Shown here: positions 8,613 through 17,845 of the stretch, one piece after another
Layout: each line of letters opens with the position of its first letter
How positions within the stretch are numbered: the first letter of the stretch is position 1
Origin: Campylobacter blaseri
Lineage (GTDB): Bacteria > Campylobacterota > Campylobacteria > Campylobacterales > Campylobacteraceae
Assembly (NCBI RefSeq): GCF_013201895.1
Contig: NZ_CP053841.1
Coordinates: 372,001-436,000, forward strand
Direction of reading: 5' to 3'
Length of the DNA: 64,000 bases
Translations under genes and position numbers: made by a program
Notes under the pieces: generated by a model
The model's input: the letters and a program-made list of their open reading frames with translations, nothing else
What the model was told of the DNA's origin: nothing
Database searches by the model: none

Positions 8613-9641
8613 ATGAAAGAATTAAAAACATTATTAGTAGTTATCTTTTTTATAGCTATTCTTTATATAGGAGTTGAGCCTTTTGCGCATACAAAGTTGC
8701 ACCCTCATGTTGAACCTGCAAATTATGATTTTGCAGCTGAGGATATATCTTTAGCAAATACAAATATAGAAAAATCTCAAAAAACCTTAGAAGCTGCAAT
8801 GAAAACAGGCAATGAGGACATTATAAAGAGTGCTAAAATAGAATTTGAAACAGCTAAAAGCTCAAAAGAAAAATTTGATAGTTTTTGGAAAGATATCAAT
8901 AAAATAGATCTTTCAAAAGGAGATGCGACTGCTGGCGCTGAAACATTTATGATGGCAGGATGTATAGGTTGCCATGCTGTAAAATCTCAGGGTATGGACG
9001 CTCCTATGGACGCTATGGCTTCAAGTGAGACATATGGAACTAACCCACCTGATTTAAGTAGAGCAGGAGCTATATTTGATGAAAAATTTCTTGCTGCACT
9101 TATAAAAGATCCGGTTATGGCACAAAAGTTGGGGCATAAATTTGATGATGAAAATCCATATCCAATGCCGGGATTTTTTGGTGCAGGTGGAGATATAGAT
9201 CAAGAAGTTTCAGATATAGTTGCTTACTTAAAATCAATAGCACCTAAAGAGGTAAGTGGTAAAGAAATTTTTGTGGATGCATGTCAAAGATGTCACGATA
9301 TAAAATATGACAATCTTTATACAGACGGTAATAAAATTTCTGTAGCTGAGTTTATGGGTTCTACACCACCAGATTTATCTATGATAATAAGATCAAAAAG
9401 CAAAGATTATCTACATAACTTTATAAACGATACGCAAAAAATGCTTCCGGGCACTGCTATGCCAAGAGTAGGGCTAAATAAAGCTTCTGAAGAAAAAGTT
9501 ATAGCTTATATGGAAACTGTAGGGGATAGCAAAAAGGCTGAAAGAGAGAAAACATCTATATATATAATGATATATTTTGTAATTTTAGCTATTTTCGCAG
9601 GTCTTTGGAAAAAGAAAATTTGGTCTAAATTAGAAGAGTAG
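8613..9641 (+). CDS. petC: PetC, diheme cytochrome c subunit of the bc1 complex
   Basis: A 342-aa subunit with N-terminal (about 6-23) and C-terminal (about 317-335) membrane anchors and two cytochrome c domains: C117-IG-C120-H121 and C224-QR-C227-H228. Epsilonproteobacterial bc1 complexes use such a diheme c subunit in place of monoheme c1. Between the first helix and the first heme lies a Glu/Lys-rich helical stretch (about 48-98) that looks like a coiled coil. It is the last gene of petABC, two bases after petB, and a hairpin follows the stop. Confidence 0.94.
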   Translation: MKELKTLLVVIFFIAILYIGVEPFAHTKLHPHVEPANYDFAAEDISLANTNIEKSQKTLEAAMKTGNEDIIKSAKIEFETAKSSKEKFDSFWKDINKIDLSKGDATAGAETFMMAGCIGCHAVKSQGMDAPMDAMASSETYGTNPPDLSRAGAIFDEKFLAALIKDPVMAQKLGHKFDDENPYPMPGFFGAGGDIDQEVSDIVAYLKSIAPKEVSGKEIFVDACQRCHDIKYDNLYTDGNKISVAEFMGSTPPDLSMIIRSKSKDYLHNFINDTQKMLPGTAMPRVGLNKASEEKVIAYMETVGDSKKAEREKTSIYIMIYFVILAIFAGLWKKKIWSKLEE

Positions 9642-9643
9642 TA

Positions 9644-9673
9644 AATTAAACCCCAAATGAATGGGGTTTAATT
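9644..9673. terminator. Hairpin terminator after petC
   Basis: AATTAAACCCCA and TGGGGTTTAATT are a perfect 12-bp stem around a 6-base loop, starting 2 bases after the petC stop. The following T tract is weak, but the stem contains its own T-rich end. Confidence 0.7.
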
Positions 9674-9773
9674 ATTACAGCTATTAAAATTTTTAAACTC
9701 AATTAGTTGGAATGCTTTTTGGGTTTAATTATAATATTCGTCTATGCGCTATTAAAATTTGATATTTTTTAGA

Positions 9774-9779
9774 TATAAT
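9774..9779 (+). promoter_or_regulatory. Candidate -10 box of the Wzz-like gene
   Basis: A consensus TATAAT preceded by a T-rich stretch (GATATTTTTTAGA), 55 bases before the TTG start. Confidence 0.45.
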
Positions 9780-9834
9780 TACTCCTAGTTTTAAAATAAA
9801 TTATCTAATGAAATAACTATTAAGGATTTAAAAT

Positions 9835-11043
9835 TTGAATACAAATGAAATTTACAAAGATGATGAAATTGATCTTTTTGAAGTTTTTAAAACTTTATGG
9901 GCATATAGGATAAAAATACTGCTTATAACTTTAGGATTTGTTATTATTGGTTTGATTTATTCTTTTGTAGTTACTCCTTGGTATAAAGCAACTGCTTTAG
10001 TTGAAGTAGGATATTATAAAGATGGCGAAAAAGAGATTCCTTTGGCAAATACTAATGATGTAGTTGAAAAATTGAAAGTTAAATATATTGATTTGTTAAA
10101 AGAGATAGAAGACAGAAACGAAATTGTTAAAAACATAAGTGAAATTAAGGGAAAACCTAGCTTTTTTAAAGTAGATGTTTTAGGAAAAAGCAATGAGCAT
10201 GCTATTAATATAATAAAAAATATAGTTTTAGATGTTTCAAATGAGCATAAGAATCTATTAAACGGATATCTTAGTAAAAAAAATGTTGAATTATCTAATA
10301 TTGATAGACAAATAGACTATTTACAAAATACTAAAACCATTGCACTAAAAGAGAAAATAGATATAATAAAAAATATGACTATTCCAAGACTTGATAGACA
10401 AATAGAGTATTTTGAAAAAACAATTATTCCAGCAACACAAAGAAATATAGATAAGGTAGATAAGATACTTCTGCCGTCCATTGAGATTAAAATAGAAAAT
10501 TTAAATAATGATACACAAGAGTATAATAAAGATTTAGAAGTGATTAAAAAAAATGAAAAGAACATTTCAAGAGATGATAGAATGTTTTTACTCTCACAAA
10601 AAACATATATCTATTCTCAAATTTCATCAAATAAAAAATCACTTATAGCGCTTGAAGAGCAAAAAAATATTCTTATATCACAAACAAAACCAGCTCTTGA
10701 AGATAAATTAGATAAGCTTATAAATATAGATTTAGTAAATCTTGAAGAAAATAAAGATAAAATTTTAAATACAGACTTAATAGCTTTGGAAAGAGAACTA
10801 AATAATTTAAAAACTATAGAGTTAAATAAACTTTTAGACCAAAGATCTATCATTGAACTTGCGCTTAAATCATATAGTTATAAAAACACATCAATAGTCT
10901 CTGATATAGTTATCTCAAAAAACCCTGAAAAACCTAAAAAGAAATTAATTATAGCTATTTCTTTAATTACGGGATTTATGTTTAGTATTTTTGTAGTATT
11001 AATCTATGATTCTATAAATAAATACAAATTGCAAAATTCATAG
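9835..11043 (+). CDS. Wzz-like chain-length determinant family protein
   Basis: A 402-aa inner-membrane protein with the Wzz architecture. An N-terminal helix (about 27-46) follows the family-typical opening DDEIDLFEVFKTLWAYRIKI. The middle is a long periplasmic alpha-helical part. A C-terminal helix (about 370-391) is preceded by the Pro/Lys motif PEKPKKKLI. Such proteins set polysaccharide chain length. The middle (about 150-350) is unusually repetitive and charged (RQIDYL..., RQIEYF..., KLDKL..., ELNNL...), suggesting an extended coiled coil. No glycan genes adjoin it, so it is an orphan and its polysaccharide partner is unknown. The start is TTG with AAGGA 9 bases before it. Confidence 0.75.
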   Translation: MNTNEIYKDDEIDLFEVFKTLWAYRIKILLITLGFVIIGLIYSFVVTPWYKATALVEVGYYKDGEKEIPLANTNDVVEKLKVKYIDLLKEIEDRNEIVKNISEIKGKPSFFKVDVLGKSNEHAINIIKNIVLDVSNEHKNLLNGYLSKKNVELSNIDRQIDYLQNTKTIALKEKIDIIKNMTIPRLDRQIEYFEKTIIPATQRNIDKVDKILLPSIEIKIENLNNDTQEYNKDLEVIKKNEKNISRDDRMFLLSQKTYIYSQISSNKKSLIALEEQKNILISQTKPALEDKLDKLINIDLVNLEENKDKILNTDLIALERELNNLKTIELNKLLDQRSIIELALKSYSYKNTSIVSDIVISKNPEKPKKKLIIAISLITGFMFSIFVVLIYDSINKYKLQNS

Positions 11044-11428
11044 ATTTAATAAAATTTTTCTATAATAAGATTTTTGAAGGATAAGATAACAAATTTTTTG
11101 TAAGTTAAAATGATGAAATAAAGCCTCAGAATGATTATACAACATAGTCAATCTTAAATTTGCTATTTTAAGGTTTAAATTTGTTATATTAATAAACAAA
11201 ACCTCCATTTGCTATTATAAGTTAAGTAAAAAATATCATAATTGCAATGTCTAAGCTAAAAAAATTTTAGCTTAGAGTGTTTGGTTATGCAATCTTAAAT
11301 ATAGCAAAAATATTATAATTGTTTGGTATTTACTTAAAATTTCTATTTTGCTAAATTAAATAAAGGATTCATTTAGCAAAATACTCATTTATAACAAAGT
11401 TATCTTAATAAATTCAAATAATCTTAAT
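11044..11428. other. Gene-free AT-rich interval between convergent genes
   Basis: About 385 bp between the ends of the Wzz-like gene and mnmG. I see no ORF or RNA gene. It holds one perfect stem-loop (11251-11275) and short near-repeats of GGTTTAAATTTG/TTTGCTATT that do not form a clear array. Confidence 0.7.
11251..11275. terminator. Perfect stem-loop downstream of mnmG
   Basis: CTAAGCTAAAA pairs with TTTTAGCTTAG (11 bp, 3-base loop). It lies 154 bases beyond the mnmG stop on that gene's strand. It could end either convergent transcript, but no clear U tract follows on either strand. Confidence 0.4.
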
Positions 11429-13303
11429 TTAGCGCTTGTTTATTTTATTTTTTTCATTTATTTTTATATAAATATGAATAAGATCAATTGCAGCAGGAGT
11501 AATTCCTGAAATTTCACTTGCTGCAAAAAGTGTTGGTGGATTGAACTTTTTTAATTTTTCAACTACCTCTTTGCTTAATCCTGAAATTATAGAAAAATCC
11601 ATATCTGCTGGAATTTTAATATTCATCATATCTTTCATCTTAATAACTTCTGCTTTTTGTGTTTTTATGTAAAAATAGTATTTTGCCTCTATTAAAATTT
11701 GTTCTATACTCTCATCGTCTAAATTTTTAAAAAATGGATTTAATGATTTTAGATTTTGCCCATTGAAGCTTTTTCGTGCGACAATTTTTTGCAAAGATAT
11801 ATTATTTGTTATAGGTTCCTCATCAATGCTTTTTAAAAATTCTAAATTCTCTTTTGATGGAGTGAGCTCTGTTGTTGTAAGTATATCCATACCTTTTTTT
11901 ACATTTTCTTTTATAAGTTGTGATCTATTATAAATTTCATCATTTAAAAGCCCGAGTTTTTTACCATATTTTGCAAGTCTTAAATGTGCATTATCCTCTC
12001 TTAGTAGAAGTCTATATTCAGCTCTACTTGTAAACATTCTATATGGTTCTTTTGTTCCTTTTGTAACTAAATCATCTATCAAAACACCTATATAAGCTTC
12101 ATCTCTTCTTAAAATAAAAGGATCTTTATTTTCAAGAGATAAAACAGCATTTATACTTGCCATAAGACCTTGTGCAGCTGCCTCTTCATATCCTGTTGTG
12201 CCATTTATCTGACCTGCTAGATAAAGACCTTTTATCTTTTTTGTTTCAAGTGTGTGTTTAAGTTCAGTTGGATCAACATAGTCATACTCAATAGCATATC
12301 CATGACGAACTATTTTTGCATTTTCAAAACCTTTTATTGTTTTTAGCATTTGATTTTGGACTTCATAAGGAAGTGATGATGAAAGCCCATTTATATAGTA
12401 TTCTGTCGCATCTTTAGTTTGTGGCTCTATAAAAAGGTGATGTCTTGGCTTATCACTAAATCTATTTATTTTATCTTCGATACTAGGACAATATCTTGGA
12501 CCAATTCCTTCTATTTGCCCTGTAAAGATTGGAGCAACACCAAAATTATTTCTTATAATTTGATGAGTTGTCTCATTTGTGTATGTTATATAGCAAGGTA
12601 GTTGTGTTGGGTTAAAATTTTTAGTTTGCAAACTAAATGGTTTTGGATTTTTATCGCCATCTTGAATTTCAAGTTCAGAAAAATCAATGCTTGAAGCTAA
12701 AACTCTAGGACAAGTTCCAGTTTTAAGCCTTCCTAAACTTAAACCTAAATTTTTAAGTGAAGATGAAAGAGATTTAGAGCTAAGCTCTCCAACTCTACCT
12801 GCTTCAAATTTAGATTTCCCAACATGCACTAGTCCATTTAAAAAAGTTCCTGTTGTAATTATAATTTTATTGGTATAGTAAGTGCTATTAAGTTGAGTTT
12901 TAACTCCATAAATTTCACCATTTTTTACTAATAATTCAGTAGCAATTTCTTGAGAAACATCTAAATTATCAGTTTTTAATAGTAAATTTCGCATATAAAT
13001 TCTATATTTATCCATATCTATTTGAGCTCTACTTCCCCTTACTGCAGGACCTTTACTTTCATTTAAAACACGAAATTGAATTCCGCACTCATCAGTTGCT
13101 TTTGCCATCACTCCACCAAGAGCGTCAATTTCTTTTACTAAATGACCCTTTGCAAGCCCGCCTATTGCAGGGTTACAACTAGTTGCTCCAATTTGTTCAG
13201 CTAAAATTGTAATAAGAAGTGTTTTTTTACCCATTTTTGCTGCAGCCATACATGCTTCAATACCTGCATGCCCACCACCAATAACTATTACATCATAATT
13301 CAT
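11429..13303 (-). CDS. mnmG: MnmG (GidA), tRNA U34 carboxymethylaminomethyl-modifying enzyme
   Basis: A 624-aa FAD enzyme that with MnmE installs cmnm5 at wobble uridine of several tRNAs. The N-terminal dinucleotide-binding loop [19 protein letters not shown], the conserved [20 protein letters not shown] and the [11 protein letters not shown] motif are all present. The C-terminal helical MnmE/tRNA-binding domain ends in [16 protein letters not shown]. Full family length. It is transcribed opposite to its neighbours; bioB diverges from it with 119 bp between. MnmE is not in the window. Confidence 0.97.
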   Translation of the reverse strand: MNYDVIVIGGGHAGIEACMAAAKMGKKTLLITILAEQIGATSCNPAIGGLAKGHLVKEIDALGGVMAKATDECGIQFRVLNESKGPAVRGSRAQIDMDKYRIYMRNLLLKTDNLDVSQEIATELLVKNGEIYGVKTQLNSTYYTNKIIITTGTFLNGLVHVGKSKFEAGRVGELSSKSLSSSLKNLGLSLGRLKTGTCPRVLASSIDFSELEIQDGDKNPKPFSLQTKNFNPTQLPCYITYTNETTHQIIRNNFGVAPIFTGQIEGIGPRYCPSIEDKINRFSDKPRHHLFIEPQTKDATEYYINGLSSSLPYEVQNQMLKTIKGFENAKIVRHGYAIEYDYVDPTELKHTLETKKIKGLYLAGQINGTTGYEEAAAQGLMASINAVLSLENKDPFILRRDEAYIGVLIDDLVTKGTKEPYRMFTSRAEYRLLLREDNAHLRLAKYGKKLGLLNDEIYNRSQLIKENVKKGMDILTTTELTPSKENLEFLKSIDEEPITNNISLQKIVARKSFNGQNLKSLNPFFKNLDDESIEQILIEAKYYFYIKTQKAEVIKMKDMMNIKIPADMDFSIISGLSKEVVEKLKKFNPPTLFAASEISGITPAAIDLIHIYIKINEKNKINKR

Positions 13304-13384
13304 TTTATATCGTCCTTAAAAGTAAAAGTTCTCATTTTATCTAAAATTAAATTTTAAAATCATAAAATGTAGTTATAAATTTAA

Positions 13385-13390
13385 TATAAT
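13385..13390 (+). promoter_or_regulatory. Candidate bioB -10 box
   Basis: Consensus TATAAT 32 bases before the bioB TTG start, in the short divergent interval with mnmG. No obvious -35 element. Confidence 0.4.
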
Positions 13391-13422
13391 TTTATAACAA
13401 TTTCTATAAATAAAGGAAAAAT

Positions 13423-14391
13423 TTGGATAATTTAATAAATTTAGCAAAAAACAAAGTGTTAAATGGCGAGAAAATAGATAAAATTGAGGCTTTAAAGATT
13501 GTAAATAGTATAAATTTAGATAATCTTTTAAACGCTGCAAATGAGATAAGAGAGGCTTTTTGTGGTGATGAGTTTAATCTTTGCACAATTATAAATGTAA
13601 AATCAGGAAAATGTTCGCAAGATTGTAAATTCTGTGCTCAATCAGCTCATTATAAAACAGGTTGTGAAGTTTACCCTTTTAAAGATATCTCTGAAATTTT
13701 AGAAACTGCAAAATATAATGAAAAGCAAGAAGCACATAGGTTTTCGCTAGTTGCAAGTGGTAAAGATCTAAACTCTCATAAAAAAGATATAGATAAAATT
13801 AGAGAAATTTATGAAAATTTACAAGATAAAACTTCTTTACATCTTTGTGCTTCTTTTGGTATGGCAGATAAAAAAGATCTTTTAAAATTAAAAGAATCAG
13901 GGGTAAGAACATATCATCACAATCTTGAAAGCTCACGCAGGTTTTATCCTAAAATTTGCACAACTCACACTTATGATGATAGAATTAATACAATAAAAGC
14001 AGCCTTTGAGGCTGGGCTTGATGTGTGTAGTGGTGGTATATTTGGCTTAGGCGAGAGCATTGAAGATAGAATTGATATGGCAATTGAATTAAGAGAGCTT
14101 GGTGTAAGTTCTGTGCCTATTAATATTTTAACACCAATTAAAGGAACACCATTTCAAAATAATCCTTTGTTAGATAATGAGGAAATTTTAAGATCGATTG
14201 CAATATATAGATTTATATTGCCAAATGTTTTTTTAAGATTTGCAGGCGGGCGTAAAAATTTAGGAAAAAGTGTTAAAAAAGCTTTAAAGTCAGGAATCAA
14301 TGCAGCATTAACAGGGGATTTTTTAACAACAACAGGCGATAGTATTGAGTCTGATAAGAGTATGATAAAAGATTGCGGATTTCATATATAA
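13423..14391 (+). CDS. bioB: Biotin synthase BioB
   Basis: A radical-SAM enzyme of 322 aa that inserts sulfur into dethiobiotin. The radical cluster motif is C64-SQD-C68-KF-C71. The family signatures YHHNLESSRRFYP and the late FLRFAGGRKNLG (near the [2Fe-2S] arginine) are present. The start is TTG with AAAGGA 7 bases upstream. No other biotin genes adjoin; ribE follows 11 bp after the stop, so the pair may be cotranscribed as a cofactor operon. Confidence 0.96.
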   Translation: MDNLINLAKNKVLNGEKIDKIEALKIVNSINLDNLLNAANEIREAFCGDEFNLCTIINVKSGKCSQDCKFCAQSAHYKTGCEVYPFKDISEILETAKYNEKQEAHRFSLVASGKDLNSHKKDIDKIREIYENLQDKTSLHLCASFGMADKKDLLKLKESGVRTYHHNLESSRRFYPKICTTHTYDDRINTIKAAFEAGLDVCSGGIFGLGESIEDRIDMAIELRELGVSSVPINILTPIKGTPFQNNPLLDNEEILRSIAIYRFILPNVFLRFAGGRKNLGKSVKKALKSGINAALTGDFLTTTGDSIESDKSMIKDCGFHI

Positions 14392-14402
14392 AAAGGGAAA
14401 AA

Positions 14403-15011
14403 ATGTTTAATGGGCTTATAAAAGAATTTGCAGAAGTAAAAGAATTTAGTGGAAATGTTTTAAAAATTAAAGCAAAATATAAACCAAATTTAGGCGATAG
14501 TGTATCTATAAATGGTGCTTGTCTTAGTGTAACTAAGCTTTTTAATGATGGTTTTAGCGTTGAACTTAGTAGTGAAAGCAGGAGTGTTTTAGCAATTGAA
14601 AACTATAAAGACAAAGTTCATATTGAGCCAGCTATGCGAATTGGAGATAGAATTGATGGGCATTTAGTTCAAGGACATATTGATGGAATTGGAGTGATTT
14701 ATAAAATAGAAAAAAAAGAAAGTGGTAGCGATTTTTTCATAGAACTTCCAAAAAAACTTATGCATTTAGTGGCAAATAAGGGTAGTATTTGTGTTGATGG
14801 TGTGAGCCTAACTATTAGTGAAATTTTACAAAATGGAATTAGAATAAGCATTATACCTTTAACTCTTAAAGACACTCTTTTTGGAGAGTATAGAGTAAAC
14901 AGAAGAGTAAATATCGAAACTGATTTACTTGCTAGATATGTAGCAAGACTGATTGAGTGTAAAAAGGAGCTTACTTGGGAAAAAGTGGAGCTGATATCAA
15001 GTTTGTATTAG
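14403..15011 (+). CDS. ribE: Riboflavin synthase alpha subunit RibE
   Basis: Dismutes two 6,7-dimethyl-8-ribityllumazines to riboflavin. The product is 202 aa from the ATG at 14403, which has AAAGGG 6 bases before it; an upstream in-frame start at 14373 lies inside bioB and is disfavoured because the family begins MFxGLI. Two tandem lumazine-binding repeats are seen: MFNGLIKE...SINGACLSV and HLVQGHIDGIG...CVDGVSLTI. The last 37 bases overlap the next gene. The ribA gene for an earlier pathway step is in the window at 25305. Confidence 0.95.
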   Translation: MFNGLIKEFAEVKEFSGNVLKIKAKYKPNLGDSVSINGACLSVTKLFNDGFSVELSSESRSVLAIENYKDKVHIEPAMRIGDRIDGHLVQGHIDGIGVIYKIEKKESGSDFFIELPKKLMHLVANKGSICVDGVSLTISEILQNGIRISIIPLTLKDTLFGEYRVNRRVNIETDLLARYVARLIECKKELTWEKVELISSLY

Positions 15012-15679
15012 ATGATGAGAATTGTGTAGCTGGGTTCACAAATAAATTTGGTGGAGTTAGTAAAGGCGAGTTTAGTTCTTTAAATTTAGCTTTGCATGTT
15101 GGAGATGATAAAGATAAGGTTTTAAAAAATAGAGAAATTTTAAAAAATAGTTTAGGCGTTAAAAAACTAATTTTTATGGAACAAATCCATAGTGATAAGG
15201 TAGAAATTTTAAGATTACAAAATCAAATTTTAAACCAATGTGATGCAGTAATTACAAATTTAAAAGATGTAGCACTTTGTGTTATGGTAGCTGATTGTGT
15301 GCCTGTAATTTTTGTAGATAGTGAAAAAAGATGTACAGGTGTAGCACATTGTGGAAGAGTAGGAATAGTAAAAAACTTAGCTTCTAAGACTTTAAATTTA
15401 ATGCAAAGCGAGTTTAGTGTAAAAAATGTTTACATCTATGTTGGTCCTTTTATACAGCCTAGATGTTATGAAGTTGGAGCTTTGGATTTAAACGAGTTTA
15501 ACAAGTATAAGCAAAATGGCAAATTTGACATGAAGGGTGCTTTGGTTGATGAGCTAAATGCTTTGGGTGTCGAAAACATTAATTTTTTAGATATTTGCAC
15601 ACATTGTAGCGATGAGTATTTTTCATACAGAAAAGATGGAAAAACAGGCAGATTTGCTGGTTTTGTTATGCTTAAATGA
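14975..15679 (+). CDS. pgeF: PgeF/YfiH-family polyphenol oxidase-like protein (laccase domain)
   Basis: A 234-aa protein of the multicopper-laccase-domain family (PF02578). Members have been reported as purine nucleoside phosphorylase/adenosine deaminase or as editors of peptidoglycan precursors. Conserved elements seen: FTNKFGGVSKGEFSSLNLALHVGD, EQIHSDKV, MVADCVPVIFVD, GVAHCGRVGIVKN and the C-terminal DICTHCSDEYFSYRKDGKTG, carrying the metal-binding Cys/His set. The start is TTG at 14975, inside ribE, chosen for AGGAG 5 bases ahead. The overlap suggests coupling. The true substrate here is unknown. Confidence 0.88.
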   Translation: MGKSGADIKFVLDDENCVAGFTNKFGGVSKGEFSSLNLALHVGDDKDKVLKNREILKNSLGVKKLIFMEQIHSDKVEILRLQNQILNQCDAVITNLKDVALCVMVADCVPVIFVDSEKRCTGVAHCGRVGIVKNLASKTLNLMQSEFSVKNVYIYVGPFIQPRCYEVGALDLNEFNKYKQNGKFDMKGALVDELNALGVENINFLDICTHCSDEYFSYRKDGKTGRFAGFVMLK

Positions 15680-15736
15680 TAGTTAAGATTTTTTGGATTA
15701 AAATGCAAAAATAAATTTTAATTTAAAGGATTTGAA

Positions 15737-16876
15737 ATGTTATTACTTAAAAATGCAAATTTATATGCTCCTGCTTATATGGGAATGAATGATGTTTTAG
15801 TTGGTGGTGGCAAGATATTAGCAATCGGAGAAAATTTAGATTTTAACATAAAAGAGCTTGAAATTTATAATTTAGATGGAAGAATTTTAACTCCTGGGTT
15901 AATTGACCAACATGTTCATATAACAGGTGGTGGCGGTGAGGCTGGATATCATTCTAGAACTCCTGAGATAAAGTTAAGCGATATTACAAAATATGGAACG
16001 ACAACGCTTGTAGGAACGCTTGGAACTGATGGTTGCACTAGGAGTTTGGAGAATTTATACTCAAAAGCAAAAGCACTTGAGTATGAAGGAATTTCTACCT
16101 TTATTCATACGGGCTCATATGCCACACCAAGTGTTACTTTTACAGATAGTATTACTAAAGATTTGGTTTTAATTGACAAAGTAATAGGCGTAAAAATAGC
16201 TATGTCTGATAATAGAAGTAGTTATCCAACAGACGAAGAGATTATTAAAATTTTAGCTCAAATAAGAATTGGTGGAATGATCTCAAAAAAAGGTGGAATT
16301 TTACATATACATATGGGTGGGCTTGAGACTAAGCTTGATTTTATATTTAGAATTTTAAAAGATTTCTCATTTCCGATAAACTATTTTTCTCCTACACATT
16401 GTGCTAGAACAAAAGAGCTTTTTGATGAGTGTTTGAAATTCCAAAAATTAGGTGGATTTATAGATATTACAACTGGAGGAAGTAAATTTGCACCACTTGA
16501 TGAGGTTATAGCTTATGGTATTGAAAATGGACTAAAATTGGATATGATTTCTATGAGTTCAGATGGAAATGGAAGCGTTCCAAAATTTGATGAAAATGGA
16601 AATTTAGTTGGATATGGCTGTGCTAGTTGTGAGTCAAATTTAAAAACTCTACAAACAATTGTGAAAAATAAAATTTTAGATATTGAAAAAGCTATATCAC
16701 TAATGACAAAAAATGTTGCTAGTTTTTTAAATTTACATCACAAAGGCGAGATAAAAGTTGGCAATGATGCTGATTTTGCAAGTTTTGATAATGAACTAAA
16801 TTTATATGATGTAATTGCAAGGGGAGAATTTTGTATAAAAGATGGTAGGATTTGCAAAAAAGGGTTTTTTGAATAA
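15737..16876 (+). CDS. iadA: Isoaspartyl dipeptidase IadA
   Basis: A 379-aa amidohydrolase-superfamily metallopeptidase that cleaves beta-aspartyl dipeptides from damaged proteins. The metal site opens with H59-V-H61 after GLID, followed by the family's GGGGEAGYHSRTPE. Later metal/catalytic positions fit LHIHMGG, FSPTHCART and MSSDGNGS. Length matches the family. AAAGGA precedes the ATG. It is last of the bioB-ribE-pgeF run, 57 bp after pgeF. Confidence 0.93.
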   Translation: MLLLKNANLYAPAYMGMNDVLVGGGKILAIGENLDFNIKELEIYNLDGRILTPGLIDQHVHITGGGGEAGYHSRTPEIKLSDITKYGTTTLVGTLGTDGCTRSLENLYSKAKALEYEGISTFIHTGSYATPSVTFTDSITKDLVLIDKVIGVKIAMSDNRSSYPTDEEIIKILAQIRIGGMISKKGGILHIHMGGLETKLDFIFRILKDFSFPINYFSPTHCARTKELFDECLKFQKLGGFIDITTGGSKFAPLDEVIAYGIENGLKLDMISMSSDGNGSVPKFDENGNLVGYGCASCESNLKTLQTIVKNKILDIEKAISLMTKNVASFLNLHHKGEIKVGNDADFASFDNELNLYDVIARGEFCIKDGRICKKGFFE

Positions 16877-16941
16877 TAGTAATGTTAAGAGGTCTAAAAG
16901 TAGTGATATAGAAAATTTAGCTCTTTTTTAGGAAATTTGGA

Positions 16942-16947
16942 TATAAT
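16942..16947 (+). promoter_or_regulatory. Candidate rpsB-tsf promoter -10
   Basis: TATAAT (extended: TTTGGATATAAT) with the T-rich TTTTTTAGG upstream typical of Campylobacter promoters. It would give a leader of about 95 nt containing an imperfect hairpin (CCTAATTTA.../TAAATTTAGG) ahead of rpsB, a possible autogenous S2 leader. Confidence 0.5.
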
Positions 16948-17050
16948 TGTCAATTCATTTCACATACACAAATCCTAATTTAGTTGTAAATTTAGGCAAA
17001 TTTACTAAGGTGTGTAGAGGAATAAACTAAATATTTTTAAGGAGAAACTC

Positions 17051-17836
17051 ATGGTTACAATGAGAGATTTACTTGAGTGTGGTGTTCATTTTGGTCACCA
17101 AACAAGAAGATGGAATCCAAAGATGAAAAAATACATTTTTGGTGATAGAAAAGGTATCTATATTATAGATTTGCAAAAAACTATAAGATATTTTAGATAT
17201 ACATATAATATAGTAAGAGATGCAGCGTCTGAAGGTAAAACTGTGCTTTTTGTCGGAACAAAAAAACAAGCTGGTCCTACTATAAAAGAATATGCCCAAA
17301 AATGTGGTATGCCTTATGTTAACCACAGATGGCTAGGCGGTATGCTTACAAACTACGGCACAATAAAACAATCAATTAGAAAACTCGAAGTAATTGAAGC
17401 TATGGAAGAAGATGGATCAATTGACCTTTTAACTAAAAAAGAAGCTTTAATGCTTAGAAGAAAAAAAGAGAAATTATTAGCATATCTTGGTGGTATTAGA
17501 GAGATGAAAAAGCTACCTGACATGATGTTTATAATTGATGTTGTAAAAGAAAAAATAGCAGTTGCTGAGGCAAATAGACTAGGCATTCCTATAGTTGCAC
17601 CACTTGATACAAACTGCGATCCTGATGTTGTTGATTATCCAATTCCAGGAAATGATGATGCAATTCGTTCAATTCAGTTATTTTGCCAAGAGATGGCAGA
17701 GGCTATAAATGAGGGAAAAGCTATGAGAGACCAAGATAGCGAAGAGATTGCTGAGATAAGTGAAGAAGAAAAAAAAGAGATAGTTGAAGAAGCTGTTAGC
17801 GAAGAGATAGAAGAAATTGAAGATGAAGAAGAGTAG
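17051..17836 (+). CDS. rpsB: 30S ribosomal protein S2
   Basis: A 261-aa ribosomal protein S2. It opens [31 protein letters not shown], the standard S2 signature, and includes [12 protein letters not shown] and [14 protein letters not shown]. The C-terminus has a very acidic extension (about the last 35 residues, mostly Glu), common in epsilonproteobacterial S2. AAGGAG precedes the ATG by 6 bases. The tsf gene follows after 9 bp. Confidence 0.98.
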   Translation: MVTMRDLLECGVHFGHQTRRWNPKMKKYIFGDRKGIYIIDLQKTIRYFRYTYNIVRDAASEGKTVLFVGTKKQAGPTIKEYAQKCGMPYVNHRWLGGMLTNYGTIKQSIRKLEVIEAMEEDGSIDLLTKKEALMLRRKKEKLLAYLGGIREMKKLPDMMFIIDVVKEKIAVAEANRLGIPIVAPLDTNCDPDVVDYPIPGNDDAIRSIQLFCQEMAEAINEGKAMRDQDSEEIAEISEEEKKEIVEEAVSEEIEEIEDEEE

Positions 17837-17845
17837 GGAGATATA

